From: Adineta steineri
Lineage: Eukaryota; Rotifera; Eurotatoria; Adinetida; Adinetidae
DNA: 64,000 nt
Assembly (NCBI GenBank): GCA_905250115.1
Contig: CAJNOI010000047.1
Coordinates: forward strand, 458,433 to 522,432
Direction of reading: 5' to 3'
In this document: positions 10,892-25,018 of the stretch, piece by piece
How the letters are laid out: every line of letters starts with the position of its first letter
Numbering within the stretch: position 1 is the stretch's first letter
Made by a program: the position numbers and the translations under genes
Notes under the pieces: generated by a model
What the model was told of the DNA's origin: nothing
What the model saw: the letters and a program-made list of their open reading frames with translations, nothing else
Database searches by the model: none

Positions 10892-13800
10892 AAGTCTATA
10901 ATAATGAAGAAAGAAAGAGTGAATTGTGCCATTGTTCTTATATCCCAAATGATTTGTTACACTTGAATAATCTTTCAATCACTGAAATGTATATCAAAAC
11001 ACTTCATTTCGGAAGAGATAGATGGATTAATAAATATATATATGTTGATGTATGCGTATATGAAATTTTCCGTTCCTTTTTTTTTTTTTGGATTATTATT
11101 TTCATCAGAAAACAATGTAGCTAGACGATAGAGAGAGAGAAAGAATTATATGAAATAAGAATAGATACATGCTTTGAACAGAGCAAATAAAAAAAGAGAT
11201 CCTCGTTTTTCTCTTTTACTACTACTACTACTCCCCCTATTCTATTTGGATTGCTCTTCGTCTAAAAATATAGCATAAAGAAGAAAAAATGAAGAAGAAT
11301 ATAAAAGAGACATACAGTGAAAAGGAAAGCGAGAGAGATAGAGAGCAAAAAAGAAACCTCGAAAAAGTCTTCAATATAGAATAGATACCATAAAGTAAGG
11401 TGCCGTATGGATGAGAAAAGAAACGTCTAATTGCATTTATGTAAGATCTTAGTAACAAAAAAAAAAGAAAACATCCGACAACAACATTCTTATCAATTTA
11501 CAATCGACGATCATCATCATCTTCTATTTGTGACTGTCAGTCATATCTTGTTAAATTCATATAGAAAAACTAGTAAAATATCAATATAATACGTTCATTA
11601 AATGAGTTGTCTTCTAAACAAATGATTTCACACAATTGTACATACCATAGAACAAAATTATTTTTATATTTATTAACAAGTGAATGTCATTGATATGATT
11701 AACAGCAGGTGTTTTTTGTTAATTTACACCAGCAATCATTTCTTCTTTCGTTTGTTTGTTCGTTTCTTCTTCTTCTGTTGCGTCGTCTTCTTTTTTTCTT
11801 TTAGATTCCTAATAATCATGCAACACTCATCAGAATAATGGCATAAGCCTATTACAGAAATACCATAGACCGTCAACTCCTACTAAAGGGTATATTACCT
11901 TCTTGTTGGACGACGACCACAAGACATTGAAGAAAAAAAACATCTATCAAATATATATATATATATCTGTTATCTGTCAACGGTTCTGTCTATGTCTAAT
12001 TTGATTTAGTCAAAACATTTTCCTAGGTGACAAGTCTTGAGTTGCTACTAATTCATGCTGTGTGTTGTTCTAATCGAACAGCAGTATTCTCATTTCATTA
12101 TCCACTCTTTTGAAGTCGTCAAGCCGACTGTCAGTGGGTCGGTACTATATGAATATAGATGTGTCTGTTATTGGTGAAATACGCTTGAGAAATTTGAGCC
12201 AAATGAGTAATGAAAAAGAAAGTTTTATAATTGTTTCAAAACAATCTGATAGTACGAACCCTTGATGTACCACTACCTAACAGAATTTGTAAATATTAAA
12301 TGATAGAACAACAACAAAAAAATTAGTTATGTTCAGATAAAAATTTCCTTTTTTTTTGTACTTCTATTGGAGACAAAAGGTCGTCTTGATTTGTTCGTTC
12401 TTTATATAACAAAAGTCTTACAATAAAATCAATCATGCAATAGAACGTCGATGTATGATGTGCGTGACTTATTAGTTGAATAATTTCTGATGTTTTTTTT
12501 TTAATTTTCATTTAAAAATTTATCATGAATATAAATATTTCATTGAACAATCGAAATTGAATACTATTCATTTCAAAAGTCATAAAATAAATAAGAAATA
12601 TTTTCTATATTGCGTATAAATGAAATAGTATTGCCAATAATTATTTGTTTTTGCGCAAGGTCATATGTATTTAATAGAGCGCGAAAAAAGCTTTCGCATC
12701 GTCTGGAAAGAATTTATGTTGTGTGAATCTACGAACCATAAAACGATATGTATTATATAAAAGACTGTAAAAAAAACAGAATATTTACTCTTTCGAGTTC
12801 TATTATTACACTTGGGAAAATAACTTTTTTTTATGTTCTGTTTTTATGCTAAAGAAAAATCATTGACTCTTTTCGGATTTTTAGCTTTAAGAAAAATTTA
12901 TTTATAACAAAATAATCTATATATGAATTATATTAAAATTTAACAGAAATTATAATTAACAAAAAAAAATGACCTAGATTAATTTTATTAATCATTTATT
13001 GTCTAGATATATTAATAACTGTTCTTAACTAAATTAAATTCTTATTTCATAATATCAAGATTACATACTTAGTTATAATGTCGAGTAAAGTATTAAATAT
13101 AATTAGTATTCATTAGTTATGCAAGAAAATAATTCTATTATTATTACTGCATGTTAATATAGCATTTGATGACGTCAAAACACAACTACATTAAAGAATA
13201 TTTAAAATAACATCAGTATTAAAAATGATTTTTATTCACGTAGAAAATATTTTTTTGATTATATTCGTATGTGGAAATAAAAATAACTTGAAGATATTCA
13301 TATGAAACTATTTTTAGATTATCGTATTTTTACACATATAAAAATATAATAAAATGAGTATTTCTGGATTTTTTCTTTTTGTGATTTGTTAAATGCAAAA
13401 TTTTTAGATACAAATGAACTTAATATAGAAAATAAATTAAAGAGCATACAAGAGTATTATAATTAGTTTATTATTGTATGCATCATATAATTGTTTGATC
13501 TATAAGTTGAAAGAGTATGAATAAATATTACATATGCTTGAAAACATTCAGATGTCCCAGTAGTATTAAACATGATTTTTAGATCAGAAAGTTATAATTA
13601 GAACATTTTTTTTCGGGTTATTTCGGAAAAAATTCTTGATTGTAGTTACATGAGTCATTTTTCTTATGGGAATAAATTTTGTTTGAATATTGTTTCGGAT
13701 ATAGTTCTAAGACAATTTCCATACTTATATAATTGAGTTCAATATAAAAGCATCTTCTAGTACTCCTCGTTCAACTTATCCTACTGAGATATATTTTTTT

Positions 13801-16800
13801 TTTGAATATTCGATAAGTTATATAAGCATGTGCAAGTCCTTATAAGATCGAATATGAATAGAATTATAAGAAAAAAAAAGAAATAATTTAATATTAATAA
13901 TAATTTTGATACTATAAGTGATAGTAAGTGTAATCAAGTGACGATCTTAAAATTGACGATTGATATCAATCGAATAATGAAATCATCGATAAAATGTAAT
14001 ATATCAAAAATTTTGTATCAAATGGAAAATATCATAGTACAAAAAATCGAAAGAAATTCATAAGAAAATGAAAATTTGACGGCCCTATTGTGTATTTATT
14101 ATTTTAAATTAAACAGTCGTTAGTCGATAACTACTCATACTATTTACTATTGAGTATCTGTTAAACCTAGACTCTATTATAATCTGAATAATTATGATGA
14201 ATTAAAAATTGTATTTCTATTAAAATTCTCAGAAAATAAAAGAATTAAATGATTGACTATTTTCAGCAAGTAGTTTTTTTCTTAGTGCATCTTCTTATAA
14301 TTTTTTTTTGCAAATTGTAGAACTTTTCACGTTGCATCTTTTGCAGTACTTCTTTCTTTTGTAATAGAATATCTTCGATGATAGCAAGATAAAATAAGAA
14401 CAGACAAATTTATCTTGCACCAAAAATAATGGTATATTTTTGCATGATCGAAATTTGATCGCTCAAAGTTTTGTTCATTTATAAAGAGAAAAAGTGCAAC
14501 TATAAAATAATGTAAGTTGTAGAGCTCTTCACGATGTATCATTTGGTATGTTTCGGTTTTTCTATAAGACGATAGGAAGGAAAACGCGATCATTCATTAC
14601 ATAGTTTGGATAATAGAGAAGAAATTTCGAAAATACTAACAGTGCCATTCTTTATGTAACATCCATTTCATTTTTTTTCTTTTATCGAAACGAAAGGTCA
14701 TATGTTTATCATATCTATGAATAATCGAATTCTTAATTAACAGAATCAATGAAATAAGTTGATTATAATGAAAAGAACTCGATGGCATATTAACAAACGT
14801 AATTATATAAAATACAGACGACATTTTAATATTATGATCGCTAAAAATAGTTTATGTGAATGTCAATCATATTCAAGAAATGAAAATAAATAATTTGACT
14901 AGTATTTGTTCATCATCAAAAATATATATTCAATTAGAAATACAACGTATTTGATTTTTTTTGTTATAAATTCGCATCCTACTCATATTAACGATCTACA
15001 TGTATATACACACATTGTTTACATAATTATAATACAAATATAATTACTTTTTGTTTATTTAAAATAATAGAAGAGAAAATATCGAGATCGAACCGATGCC
15101 TTTTATCTTCTAATCTTCCGGATGACGTTTAGTTCGTTTGCACAAAACATTGCAAAAATACGATTTCGATTATACACTCTGTATTTTTTTCATATTTCGA
15201 GATAATTAAAACGAAAAGAAAAGCAAAAGTTAGACTCCATTGTGTTCTAATAAATGTCTTCAAGCTGGACGTACAGTTGATGATAGATAATGAATCATCA
15301 GCATTCTTTCAATATATGTTAGTTTAAATTCTTGGTTTAGACAATACATAGATTTGACTCTATTCTGGGATAATCGTGAATGTTGAGAAACCTATGAAAA
15401 CCTTAAAATCCTTATTTCGACATCGAACGTCACATCGCATTACATGATCGAGTCAAATTCGAATACCATCTAGTTTAAATTAATAGAAACAACTCTGACA
15501 CTTATTATCCCAACATACGATCTCATCATTAGTATAGTATAGTATGAAATTAATTTTTCAATTAGATATTTACATCAAGTATATTTATTTGTTGTTTAGA
15601 GAGAGAAAAAAGATTTTTTATAAGGAAACATCTGTTCATACAAAATAAAACCTTTTATAATAAATTTTCCTTAACATACTACGTAGTGAATCAACATAAT
15701 ATAGTTTTTTGCTACGACTTGCAAATATTTAATAAACCAATAGTTGTATTTCAAGCCATCTGTCTTATTAATTTTATATGAATAACAGTGTGTATTTATA
15801 AAAAAAAAGTGAACATTCATATTGCTCATATCAGGTTCTAAGTATCTGATCATGCATCATTGAAAATAATATATACATAGGTGAACATATGTTGCAAATG
15901 ATTTGTGAACTATGTAAATTTGTAAACATGAATATGGTAGAATCAATAGTAACTTGCATTAGTTTATATTGAAGCAAGAAACCTGATTATTGAGGTGCAT
16001 GCAATGAATTATTATTTACTCATGAATTCAATAAAATGTTATTTCATTAGACAAAAAAAAGTTATATAGTAAGTTTTTTTTAATCTGAAACCGATTTGAT
16101 TTTTTATATATAATCGAATCTCTGATAATTCTTAATTACAATAAAATAAAATACGTTTCTCTAGAGATTTCTCTCAGATATTTATTAACTTTGTCATTCT
16201 TATAGATCTCATATGTCAGGAAAGAGAAAAAATGATGTTAAATCAACATATATCTCATGTTTCACTTTCAGATTTCGTTTGGATTTCTTCTTACTCGTTA
16301 AAAATGGGTATTAAGCAACGAAATCGAGATGTAAATCTTTTCAAATATTTAATACGCGTCTAGGGAGCCATTTTACTCGTTTAGTTTTAAGCTATAAAAG
16401 TTTTTGCTATACGATCATAATCTAATATGATGGCGAAACATGACATAAACCTAGTTGTCCAATTTACTGAAGAAAAAAAAAGGTAACAGAACTCAGGTGT
16501 ATTCATATTTAACGATCGTGATCATATTTGCTATTTATCTTAGTAAGCTCTTATTTTCATTATTATTAATATATAGTATTATATATTAGAATTAAGCGAT
16601 AGAATATTGTTCGCGATCATCAAGGTATATTTCATCTCATATAGAACTATTTACGAACTTGCAATAGCGCAATGATCATTAGAATGATAAAGTATTAAAA
16701 CTCATATTCATGACATATATTCCATTTAATCAATGAATCTGGTAAAAATAAACTTGTTTTTATGTTCATTTCATCTTATAAAATATCATTTCCTGAAATA

Positions 16801-19800
16801 TTTTTAAAAGGGAGTACGGATAAATATAGATACAAAATTAAGGATGTCAATTGGTAAAATATGTCTCTAAAAATCTTGTAAGTACGCCGCTCTATAAGTT
16901 TTTTTCTTAGGATTTTTAGTAATTAATCGTAATTTTCACAAAAAAATCCACGATGTATCACGAATGATGGTCGATTTTTTTCTGTAAGAAAGCATTTGTA
17001 ATAAATTTGAAAATGCTGTTATTAGTCTCTATACTTTTAAGATCAAAATTCTTATTTATCTCTAGTCGTAAAAAAAGTATTGAAACTTCTTTGGTGTGTT
17101 ACAACAGAGAGATATTGCACTGGCATTCTATTTTCTGATTAAGTTAGACAAAGAAACAAATAAATGGTACTTCTTCTGATCAGCAACATCCGCATTCTTT
17201 GATGTTTCTATTCTCACTCTGAGATGCCCTTCTCTCTGTGTTGTATTTCAGTCAAATAAGTAACAAAAAACACAAAAGAGAAAAATGAAAGAGAAGTAAA
17301 AGAAGCAGAGAATATGAACACAGAAAACCAGATACGATAAGAAATAATATACGAAAGCATTTGAACATATGACTGTAACAAGCTAGAATACATTTACCTT
17401 TATAATTTAGCTAATATACAATCTTCTTTATTTATTTTACTTTTATAAACATCGAAGATTTTACATATATGCTAGTTTTTCTTATCTAAAACAAAAAAAA
17501 ATGAATATTTATAATAAGTAATATTTTAGAAAAGTATTCATTTTCCTCTTCATTTATACCATTTAATCAACTCAATAAATAGTGAGTATTATTTAATAGA
17601 ATCTTGTTTCATTGTATTTAGATAATCTAATCTTTCGCATGAACAATAAGTATAAGTTTCTGGTAGAGTTGCCAAAAAGGAGATAAAACACAGGTTATTT
17701 AATTATTTATTGTGAGGTTCACTTTAAAAAGATGGTTTTTATTAGATGTCTCATATAGGCTCGCCGAAACTACTTCCTCACACAAAAGTCTTTTCCCTCT
17801 TCCTTTCTTTACTATCATACTTTACATAAAATTTATCGCCGAGTAGAGATATGATTTGAATGTTTCATTTAAGTATGATATAACGATCACAATACAATAA
17901 ATCTCTCAGGTCATATCTCTACTCTGTAATAAATTTTATACAAAGTGTGACAGCACAAAAATATACAGGTAGGAAAGACTTTTGTCCCCGAATATATCTC
18001 ATGTTTGGATCCATCTTTCTATAGAAATTGTTTTTCAAAAGAGTTTGAGTTTTTTAGCTGGTTTTTCCTATCAGTTTCATCGGAATTTTTTCGGTACAAC
18101 AGGTGATTTCAATTGACCAGTTTACTGACCAGACTGATTTACCATTTTACAACCGACTCTCGGTGCTGATCCATATTATGTCGCAAAAAATGAGTATTCT
18201 TCGAAATAAGTCGAAATCTTCGAAAAAGTTTATTTTACAAAAAATATAGAAGTATCGTATAAATATACAGTATGCAATCAAACTTTATAAATCAGAACTT
18301 GTATTTTTTCAAAAATAAAATCCTGCTATGCGGCCAGACTTTCCGCGGTTAGATCTGATCTTCTGAAAAAAAACATCAGAGAGCTTCTAATACGTCAAAC
18401 AAATAGTTCATCTTAGAGGAGGCTTCCATTGCGAAAAGCGGTTCAAGAAAAGAATTAAAATCAGGAGGTTTGGCAACCTTGAATATTTCTTAGATAATTT
18501 TATGATATCTCAAAGATTTCTGTATTGTTCTAAATTAATCCTCGCCTTATAAATCGAGATCGTATTTATTTTGTGATGCTTGCAAAAATAGTTCAACAAT
18601 CTATTTATACATTCATCTCATATAAAGTGAATTTATCATTGCAGTCAATTTTGATAGATATATAAGCACAAAATCATATATATAATTGAATTTCATTCTA
18701 GCTACATTGAGTGTCATCAGTTAAACTTATCAAGAGAAGGTGAAAGTATTTATGTTCTTAGATTAGAATCTTTCGCTTTATTTAATTATCTAACTAGAAC
18801 CAGTAGGAATACTAACAATATATGATATGCCAACTCTGTTTGTCAGGTCATAATATAATAAGTAGAATAATGATTTTGAAATTTTTTTATATGTTATAAA
18901 TAATCTGAATAAGTTTATAGTCGATCAACTCATTCAGAATTAGTTAATGACGTCATTATTCCAATGAAACATGTAAATTACAATTCATCTTAGTAACATT
19001 TACCCACATTTTTCAAACGATATTATTCAAGAATACACTAGAAGTAAGTGCTCTGTTTATCAGATAACGATTATTCGTGAATCCTTTTTATTTCCAGTCA
19101 GTGAAAATAATTAAAAACTATTATGCAAAAGTTATTAAAACATAAGTATCATTTTAAGAAGTACAGTTTAGCAGTTAAATATTTATATAGATGATATCGA
19201 ACTGCAAAAGAATATTTTAAAGATATCTATCAGTAAACGCTACAATACTTTCAGTTATAAAGCTCTGATCTATTTTTTTTAATAATATAATGATATTTTT
19301 CTTATTAGAATTACAAATCTAAAGTTCTCATATAATATAAAGAGTTATAAATACAAATTCAGTTTTTTTAAATAACATTAATTCATGCAATAGTATGACA
19401 ATTAAAATGAGTTAATATGATTTTAGATTAATTTAAAATAATTGTTATTCCTTTAGGGGTATTGTCAAGTTGTCTTAAAGCTAGATTAGATAAACTTCTA
19501 ATTCAAGAAAAAACTTTAATTTTAAGATAAACTTTTAATGAGTGTCGAAATCCATTCTAATGCGTGCCAGAAAAAGTTAATACTTTTTTTCTGCCTATAT
19601 TTGCATTTCATCGTTGCATGCGTTGCGCATACAATTGCAAATAAATGAGTTGTTCGACACCGATGATTGTGGTGTTTCTTCTTAATTTCTCAAACGTTTG
19701 TCGTCGATATTTTCATCAGTTCACACTAATGGAAAGAAAAAAGTATACTTTTTATTTTTTCTTTCTTTCTTTATTTATAGATGCTTTTTGGCTTTTTTCA

Positions 19801-19900
19801 AATTTTTACTATTGACGAACACTGTGTAAGAGATGCGAAGGCAATTTTTATTATTACTACAACAATCTTCTTGTAATATTTAACAATATTATATTTATTT
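10892..19900. other. 9-kb region without recognisable genes
   Basis: This stretch is AT-rich with frequent stops on both strands. The few open frames of 60-90 codons (for example near 14327-14593 and 15671-15853, both -) have no domain, no codon pattern like the neighbouring genes and no supporting splice sites. It includes an imperfect inverted repeat at 17781-17986. Long non-coding or very divergent genes cannot be excluded by eye. Confidence 0.45.
17781..17986. repeat. Imperfect inverted repeat, possible foldback element
   Basis: Left arm segments CACAAAAGTCTTT (from 17781) and ATAAAATTTAT...GAGTAGAGATATGA (about 17826-17853) recur reverse-complemented on the right as GTCATATCTCTACTC..AATAAATTTTAT (about 17912-17940) and GGAAAGACTTTTGT (about 17972-17985). 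Arms of about 75 bp surround a loop of about 60 bp. Such a foldback could be a degraded MITE; no clear target duplication was found. Confidence 0.55.
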
Positions 19901-21433
19901 ATGAATTTGCACCGATACTTTTCTTATATCATTTATATTTTGGCATTTATTGGTTTTCTATCGATATTTCAATATGTCTATCAAAAACGAACTGAATTCT
20001 TACCTATAGTCATTGACATAAGTAATCAAATATCGCCTAATAAATTACCGATTATAAAAAGTTTTTCAACAGAAAATCTTCTTTTAAAACATATTGAAAA
20101 ATGTCCTGAATGTGTATTATTCTTATTTACAAATAAAACATCTATAAATGACAAGACAATCTTTAATATTTTTAATACTATTCCAAAAACTTCACACGCT
20201 ATATTTTATCCTGGAACAATGAAACTTCATTATAATCAACCGATACCATATTATACAATTTTATCAAATAATCAAACTGAAATAACACTTTCTATTCGAC
20301 ATTCTTGGATTGAAATTATTGAATCATTAGATAATCTTAATAAAGATTCAATTCTTTATTTTATTCTTCAATCATTACGAAAACCAATTGAAACAATAAA
20401 TTATTCATGGCCGAATAAAACAAAATTAATTCTTTATTATACAAAATTTTTTGGTGGGAATTATTGGTATAATAAAGATGCAAATAGTGTATATGCAAAT
20501 GATTTGAATTTCAATCATTGTCCATTAGCAGTTAATGCTTGTCGTATTTCAATTGATCATAAATTTTTCAATGAAAGTGATGCATCACTTATACATCTAC
20601 GTGAATCACTTAATTTAAAAAAATTAAATAATCTATCACGTAATCAAAATCAAAGATTTGTATTTTTTTTAAAAGAATCACCTGTACATTCACCAAATCT
20701 CGCGTCGAAAGACTATACTTATTTATTTAATTATACCCAAACATATCGACCTGATTCAGATATTACAGCAACGACGTTACAAGATTTTTTTTGGTTATTT
20801 AATTATAAAATCTATCCAAATTATGATCTTCAATCGATTTTAGAAACAAAAAAACCTAAGAAACTTCTCGTTGCTATTGTTTCGAATTGTGGTGGATCAA
20901 GTAATCGATTGAAATATATTAAAGAATTACAACAATATATATCCGTTGATGTATATGGTTCCTGTGGACAACGATGTCCGAAAGGTATCGATTGCCGGCA
21001 ATATGCATATTCAACATATAAATTTTATTTATCATTTGAAAATAGTTTATGTGATGAATATGTAACAGAAAAATTCTTTTTTGCACTTCATAGTGCACGA
21101 ATTATACCTGTTGTACTTGGTTATGCACGTTATGATCATTATATGCCATCATCAGGATATATTGATGTACGAAATTTTACATCACCACGTGAACTTGCAA
21201 CATATTTAGATTATCTTGATAGAAATACAACAGCTTATTTGGAATATTTTCAATGGAGACAATATGCACTTCATATAAAATTACCAAAATATATGTGTGA
21301 ACTTTGTTTAAAATTATTTGTTGATGATAAAGATCATAAACAACAATCATTGGAACATATTAATGATTATTGGAATAGAAAACAATGTCATCGTTATGAT
21401 AAAAATCAAAATGGAATATGGACTATGAAATAA
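19901..21433 (+). CDS. Alpha-(1,3)-fucosyltransferase (GT10 family)
   Basis: One intronless frame of 510 residues. It has a short cytosolic tail, a signal anchor (about 8-25, YIIYILAFIGFLSIFQYVY) and a lumenal catalytic domain: a Golgi type II membrane topology. GT10 enzymes transfer fucose from GDP-fucose to GlcNAc in glycans. The family signature lies in the C-terminal half: LLVAIVSNCGGSSNRLKYIKEL, then VDVYGSCGQRC, then YKFYLSFENSLCDEYVTEKF with PVVLG, the GDP-fucose-binding motif. The late Cys-rich tail (CELCLKLF...CHRY) is also typical. Several NxS/T sites are present. The long N-terminal region (about 30-260) is divergent. Absence of introns is notable beside heavily spliced neighbours. 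Confidence 0.93.
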   Translation: MNLHRYFSYIIYILAFIGFLSIFQYVYQKRTEFLPIVIDISNQISPNKLPIIKSFSTENLLLKHIEKCPECVLFLFTNKTSINDKTIFNIFNTIPKTSHAIFYPGTMKLHYNQPIPYYTILSNNQTEITLSIRHSWIEIIESLDNLNKDSILYFILQSLRKPIETINYSWPNKTKLILYYTKFFGGNYWYNKDANSVYANDLNFNHCPLAVNACRISIDHKFFNESDASLIHLRESLNLKKLNNLSRNQNQRFVFFLKESPVHSPNLASKDYTYLFNYTQTYRPDSDITATTLQDFFWLFNYKIYPNYDLQSILETKKPKKLLVAIVSNCGGSSNRLKYIKELQQYISVDVYGSCGQRCPKGIDCRQYAYSTYKFYLSFENSLCDEYVTEKFFFALHSARIIPVVLGYARYDHYMPSSGYIDVRNFTSPRELATYLDYLDRNTTAYLEYFQWRQYALHIKLPKYMCELCLKLFVDDKDHKQQSLEHINDYWNRKQCHRYDKNQNGIWTMK

Positions 21434-24400
21434 TCTTTTTGTTATTTACAGATATTCTTTGTTTTTATTAAAATATTTTGTGATAGGATAAATCAAGAAT
21501 AAAATATTAGTATATACGCTGAAGGTGCTATTCGATAGAATCTACGAAAAATGAGCTCGTTCAACATTGTTTATCAGAATAATTATCGATATTCACATTC
21601 ATAACTATACGAGATAGTATAATGACAGATGAGAACGTCACTTTTCTATCTCGCACTAACGTTGAAATGAAAACTCTGAAATATGAACAAAACTAACTTT
21701 TAGATAACACAAAAAACATTTAAATTTGTATTGATTATCATCAATTGAAATTTTCTATATATCATAAAGCAAACTAAAATAGAAAATATTGATTTTAATT
21801 ATTATATATCGTTATAATATATATTAAGTTTATCAAACGGTGAGAAAGTCATGCATCTTGAAATTTAGTTGAAAAGAAATTAGTAAATACGAAATCACTA
21901 TTGAAAGTATATTAACTCTCGGTTGTCGTCCTCATCTTATAACTGCAATAGTACTCTGGGCCGCATGGATCCATCCCTATAAAAATCACAAAAAATTATG
22001 GTTTTGTTTTACGTCAGGTATTTATTTATATATTATAGTTTTCCAAATACTCTTCTCTCTAAAGACTTATTTGTCGCTTCTTATAGAGGCAATATGAGAA
22101 CGCACGATGTGAAGAAAAAGAATTGACTCATATTAGTTTTTATCAAAAAATGTTGAAAATTTAACACTTTACAAAAAAATGAACGTGCAAACGAACCAGA
22201 ACATATTTAATTTGAAATAAATCGGTACGCAACAGATGGCATTTATAAAAAAGCGAAAAATCATATATAAACCATCATTGATATCCTGGGATCCGCGTGG
22301 ACCCATAGCTGTATTTTTTCTCTCCTAGATCAATTCATGATTTTTTATCAGGATATTGTACATCTACCAATTCCTAGAGATTACAGAAAGAAATGACTCG
22401 AAACAGTAAATAGTTGTGTAGTGCGGGACGAAAACTTATAAAGTGAATCCACGTGGACTCCACAACAGTAACTGAGGGTTCAAAATCGAAGAATACAAAA
22501 ATATTTTCTTTGAGTTACTCGAAAGCATCGATTATCATATAGTTTATTCATCAATAATAATGAGTTTAAGAAAGATATAGTAGAAGCAAAAGTGCTAAAA
22601 ACAAGTAATAGTAGAAGAGAAAAAAAAAGAAGAAGAAGAAGAAAACTAATCGTCATCAATTTTATATTAGCATATGATAATTTTATAACGACGGTCATAT
22701 ATTACCTTTTTTCTATTCTGTCATTTCTTGATTATGGATTCAAAAGTTATTTACAATAGTCCCGAAATCAAATTGAGGAGTAGCAATAAACAAACAATGG
22801 ATATCAATGATAATAATTCCAAATTAATTCTTAATTTATGTGATGATATGGCACAAAAAATTAAAGATCAAGCATTTAATATTATTGAACATGTTATTAC
22901 TGGTGTAAAATGACAAATATAAACTATTCTTAATTAATTCAATTCTTTTTTTTTTCTTCCCAAATATTCTTATCAATAAAAAGTAGAAAAATATCGTAAA
23001 TGTTGTAAAAAAATATTTATATAAATACTAATAATAAGTTAAATAGAGTATGTTTAATGGTACTTGATGCATATAAACATGTTATTATTTCATGAAAGAT
23101 GAAACCCATGAGAATTTACAATTCTTAGTCTCATTAACTCAGCCGTAGTAAGTGATATTTTTATTATGATACTTGAATGCTGAAATAACAAAAGAATTCG
23201 ACAAAAAATTCTTTAGTCTATCATCAACAATGTAATTAGAATCATCAAAGACATCAGCATCCTTGATGTTTTGTTATTTTTATAGTTACCATCGTTATCG
23301 ATATACATATAACATCAACATCAAAGAGATTTATTCTAATGAATTAACAAATATCTATAAAACTAAAAATTCTTAGATTTCATTTGTGATAATTTTTTTG
23401 ATAGAAAGAAAAGACTATTAGTCTTTACGTCTGTGAAGGCAAGCGTCTGGCGAGCGTCTAAATGTTATTTATTCTTTACTTTATATATGTTTATCTATTC
23501 GCTTTGCACACATTGAATAAAAGATGAATGTATAAGTCAATAGAATTCAATAAATTTTTTCTTTAGTCGTGCTAAAAAAAGAAAATTCTTAAAGAATTGC
23601 ATGATTTCTAAGATTTTGATCTGTTAATTCTATTATTCTTCAATTGAGAATAATTAATTGTCCAACCTTGAATTGAATAAATATAATCCTTAGAAAAATG
23701 AACATATATCAAGGTTAAGAGTTAAATAATCATCTTTATTTATCTTTTTTCTCTTTTTGGCATTGTAAATGTATTTGTTGATAACTATAATCAATAATCT
23801 ATGATATTTCATCTCTTAATAGCACTATATCATTGTTAATACCATTTTGTTTTAGTTCATTGACAATTGTATAATCTATAATACTCTCTCGCTCTCTCTC
23901 TAACCATAAATAGATGATGTAATAGCTAATTATTATAATATCGTTATGTGATGATAGTATGATACCAAATAGAAGCTATGATCTCTTCTTAATTGACTTT
24001 GAAGTAAAGATATATGAGCATCAATATCAATACATTAGATCTTTTATTTGTTCATATCAATGTGGAAATTATTTTTGCTCGATGATCGTTTCAAGGTAAT
24101 TGTAAAGATCTTAGGATTTATTATGAAACAGCATTATCTATTCAATTGTTATTATCGAATATATCTACTGTAGGTTAAAACTTCAACACAACTACATTGA
24201 TTAAGGTATGAAGAGTGACCAGTAACTATCTTTTTCTTATCACTTACACTTATGATTGAGATCAACCGGTATATCAGCTTTTGTAATACAGTAATAATAC
24301 GTAAAAATAAATATGAATCATGGTACCGCCTGCTAATAATGTCATATTTCTATAAATCTCATCGACAGATTCAACACATTGTTCGGACGTCTAAGTATCA

Positions 24401-25018
24401 TTTTCTGTGAACAAAAGATATTAACGCCTGATGTGAATTATGTATTTTGATCAAAGAAATAGTAGATCTATTGTTATTATCCTACTTAGTGTCAATAATC
24501 GATCAACTCTTATTCATTTCATAAAGTTCTTTCAGCTGTTCCTTCCATTTAGTATCATTTGCTCTATATATTATCATCTAATTCATTTTCATTTTATTTA
24601 AATAATTATTAGACTCTTGTTTCCACCGATCTTCAACAAAGTTTAGTTCATTATTATAGCGCCCTCTATCGTAAATAAATGATAAAAATCTCTATTGAGG
24701 TTAACATAACATATTCTATTGGTTAATATTAAACCATTGATAAAAATCTTATATCGAACAAAGAACAAAGATGGTGGCTTAGTAAGGTTCATTCAATCAC
24801 TGTTCCCTAAAGAGGAATCAAGTTTTAGTCGGAAATTTTTCTCTCATGTGTATATTCTACTCTTGAGTATCGTAACATATACACCTTATTTGTTCTTTTC
24901 TTTTTCTTTTTTTTTGATTGACACTTGGTGTATTGCTTTGCTCAACTATCTCTCATCTTCTTTTCATTCTCCATTTATTCAACTGCTATAAACATGCGTG
25001 ATACATCTCAAGATATTT
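21434..25018. other. 3.6-kb intergenic region
   Basis: AT-rich DNA between the fucosyltransferase and Caskin. A 61-codon frame at 22731-22913 is listed separately. Three related motifs of the type GGATCC-CGTGGA occur near 21965, 22290 and 22447. A purine-rich GAA run lies near 22618-22645. I see nothing else that can be supported. Confidence 0.4.
22731..22913 (+). CDS. Possible small protein, unrecognised
   Basis: A 60-residue frame beginning MIMDSKVIYNSPEIKL and ending FNIIEHVITGVK. Its second half (SKLILNLCDDMAQKIKDQAF) could form an amphipathic helix, and its codon use resembles that of nearby real genes. It follows a TTCTTG-rich leader and is followed by a T-rich tract and an AATAAA at about 22975. 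I recognise no family. It may be a small gene, one exon of a larger gene, or chance. Confidence 0.3.
   Translation: MMDSKVIYNSPEIKLRSSNKQTMDINDNNSKLILNLCDDMAQKIKDQAFNIIEHVITGVK

Noticed and set aside
11237..11458. Minus-strand frame rich in Ser, Leu and Phe
   Set aside because: It arises from a GAGAGA/TTTCTC simple-sequence tract and shows no gene-like codon use.
15060..15150. Possible tRNA on the minus strand (T-arm-like GGTTCGATC)
   Set aside because: A T-arm could be drawn, but no matching acceptor stem, D-arm or anticodon stem is present at the right spacing.
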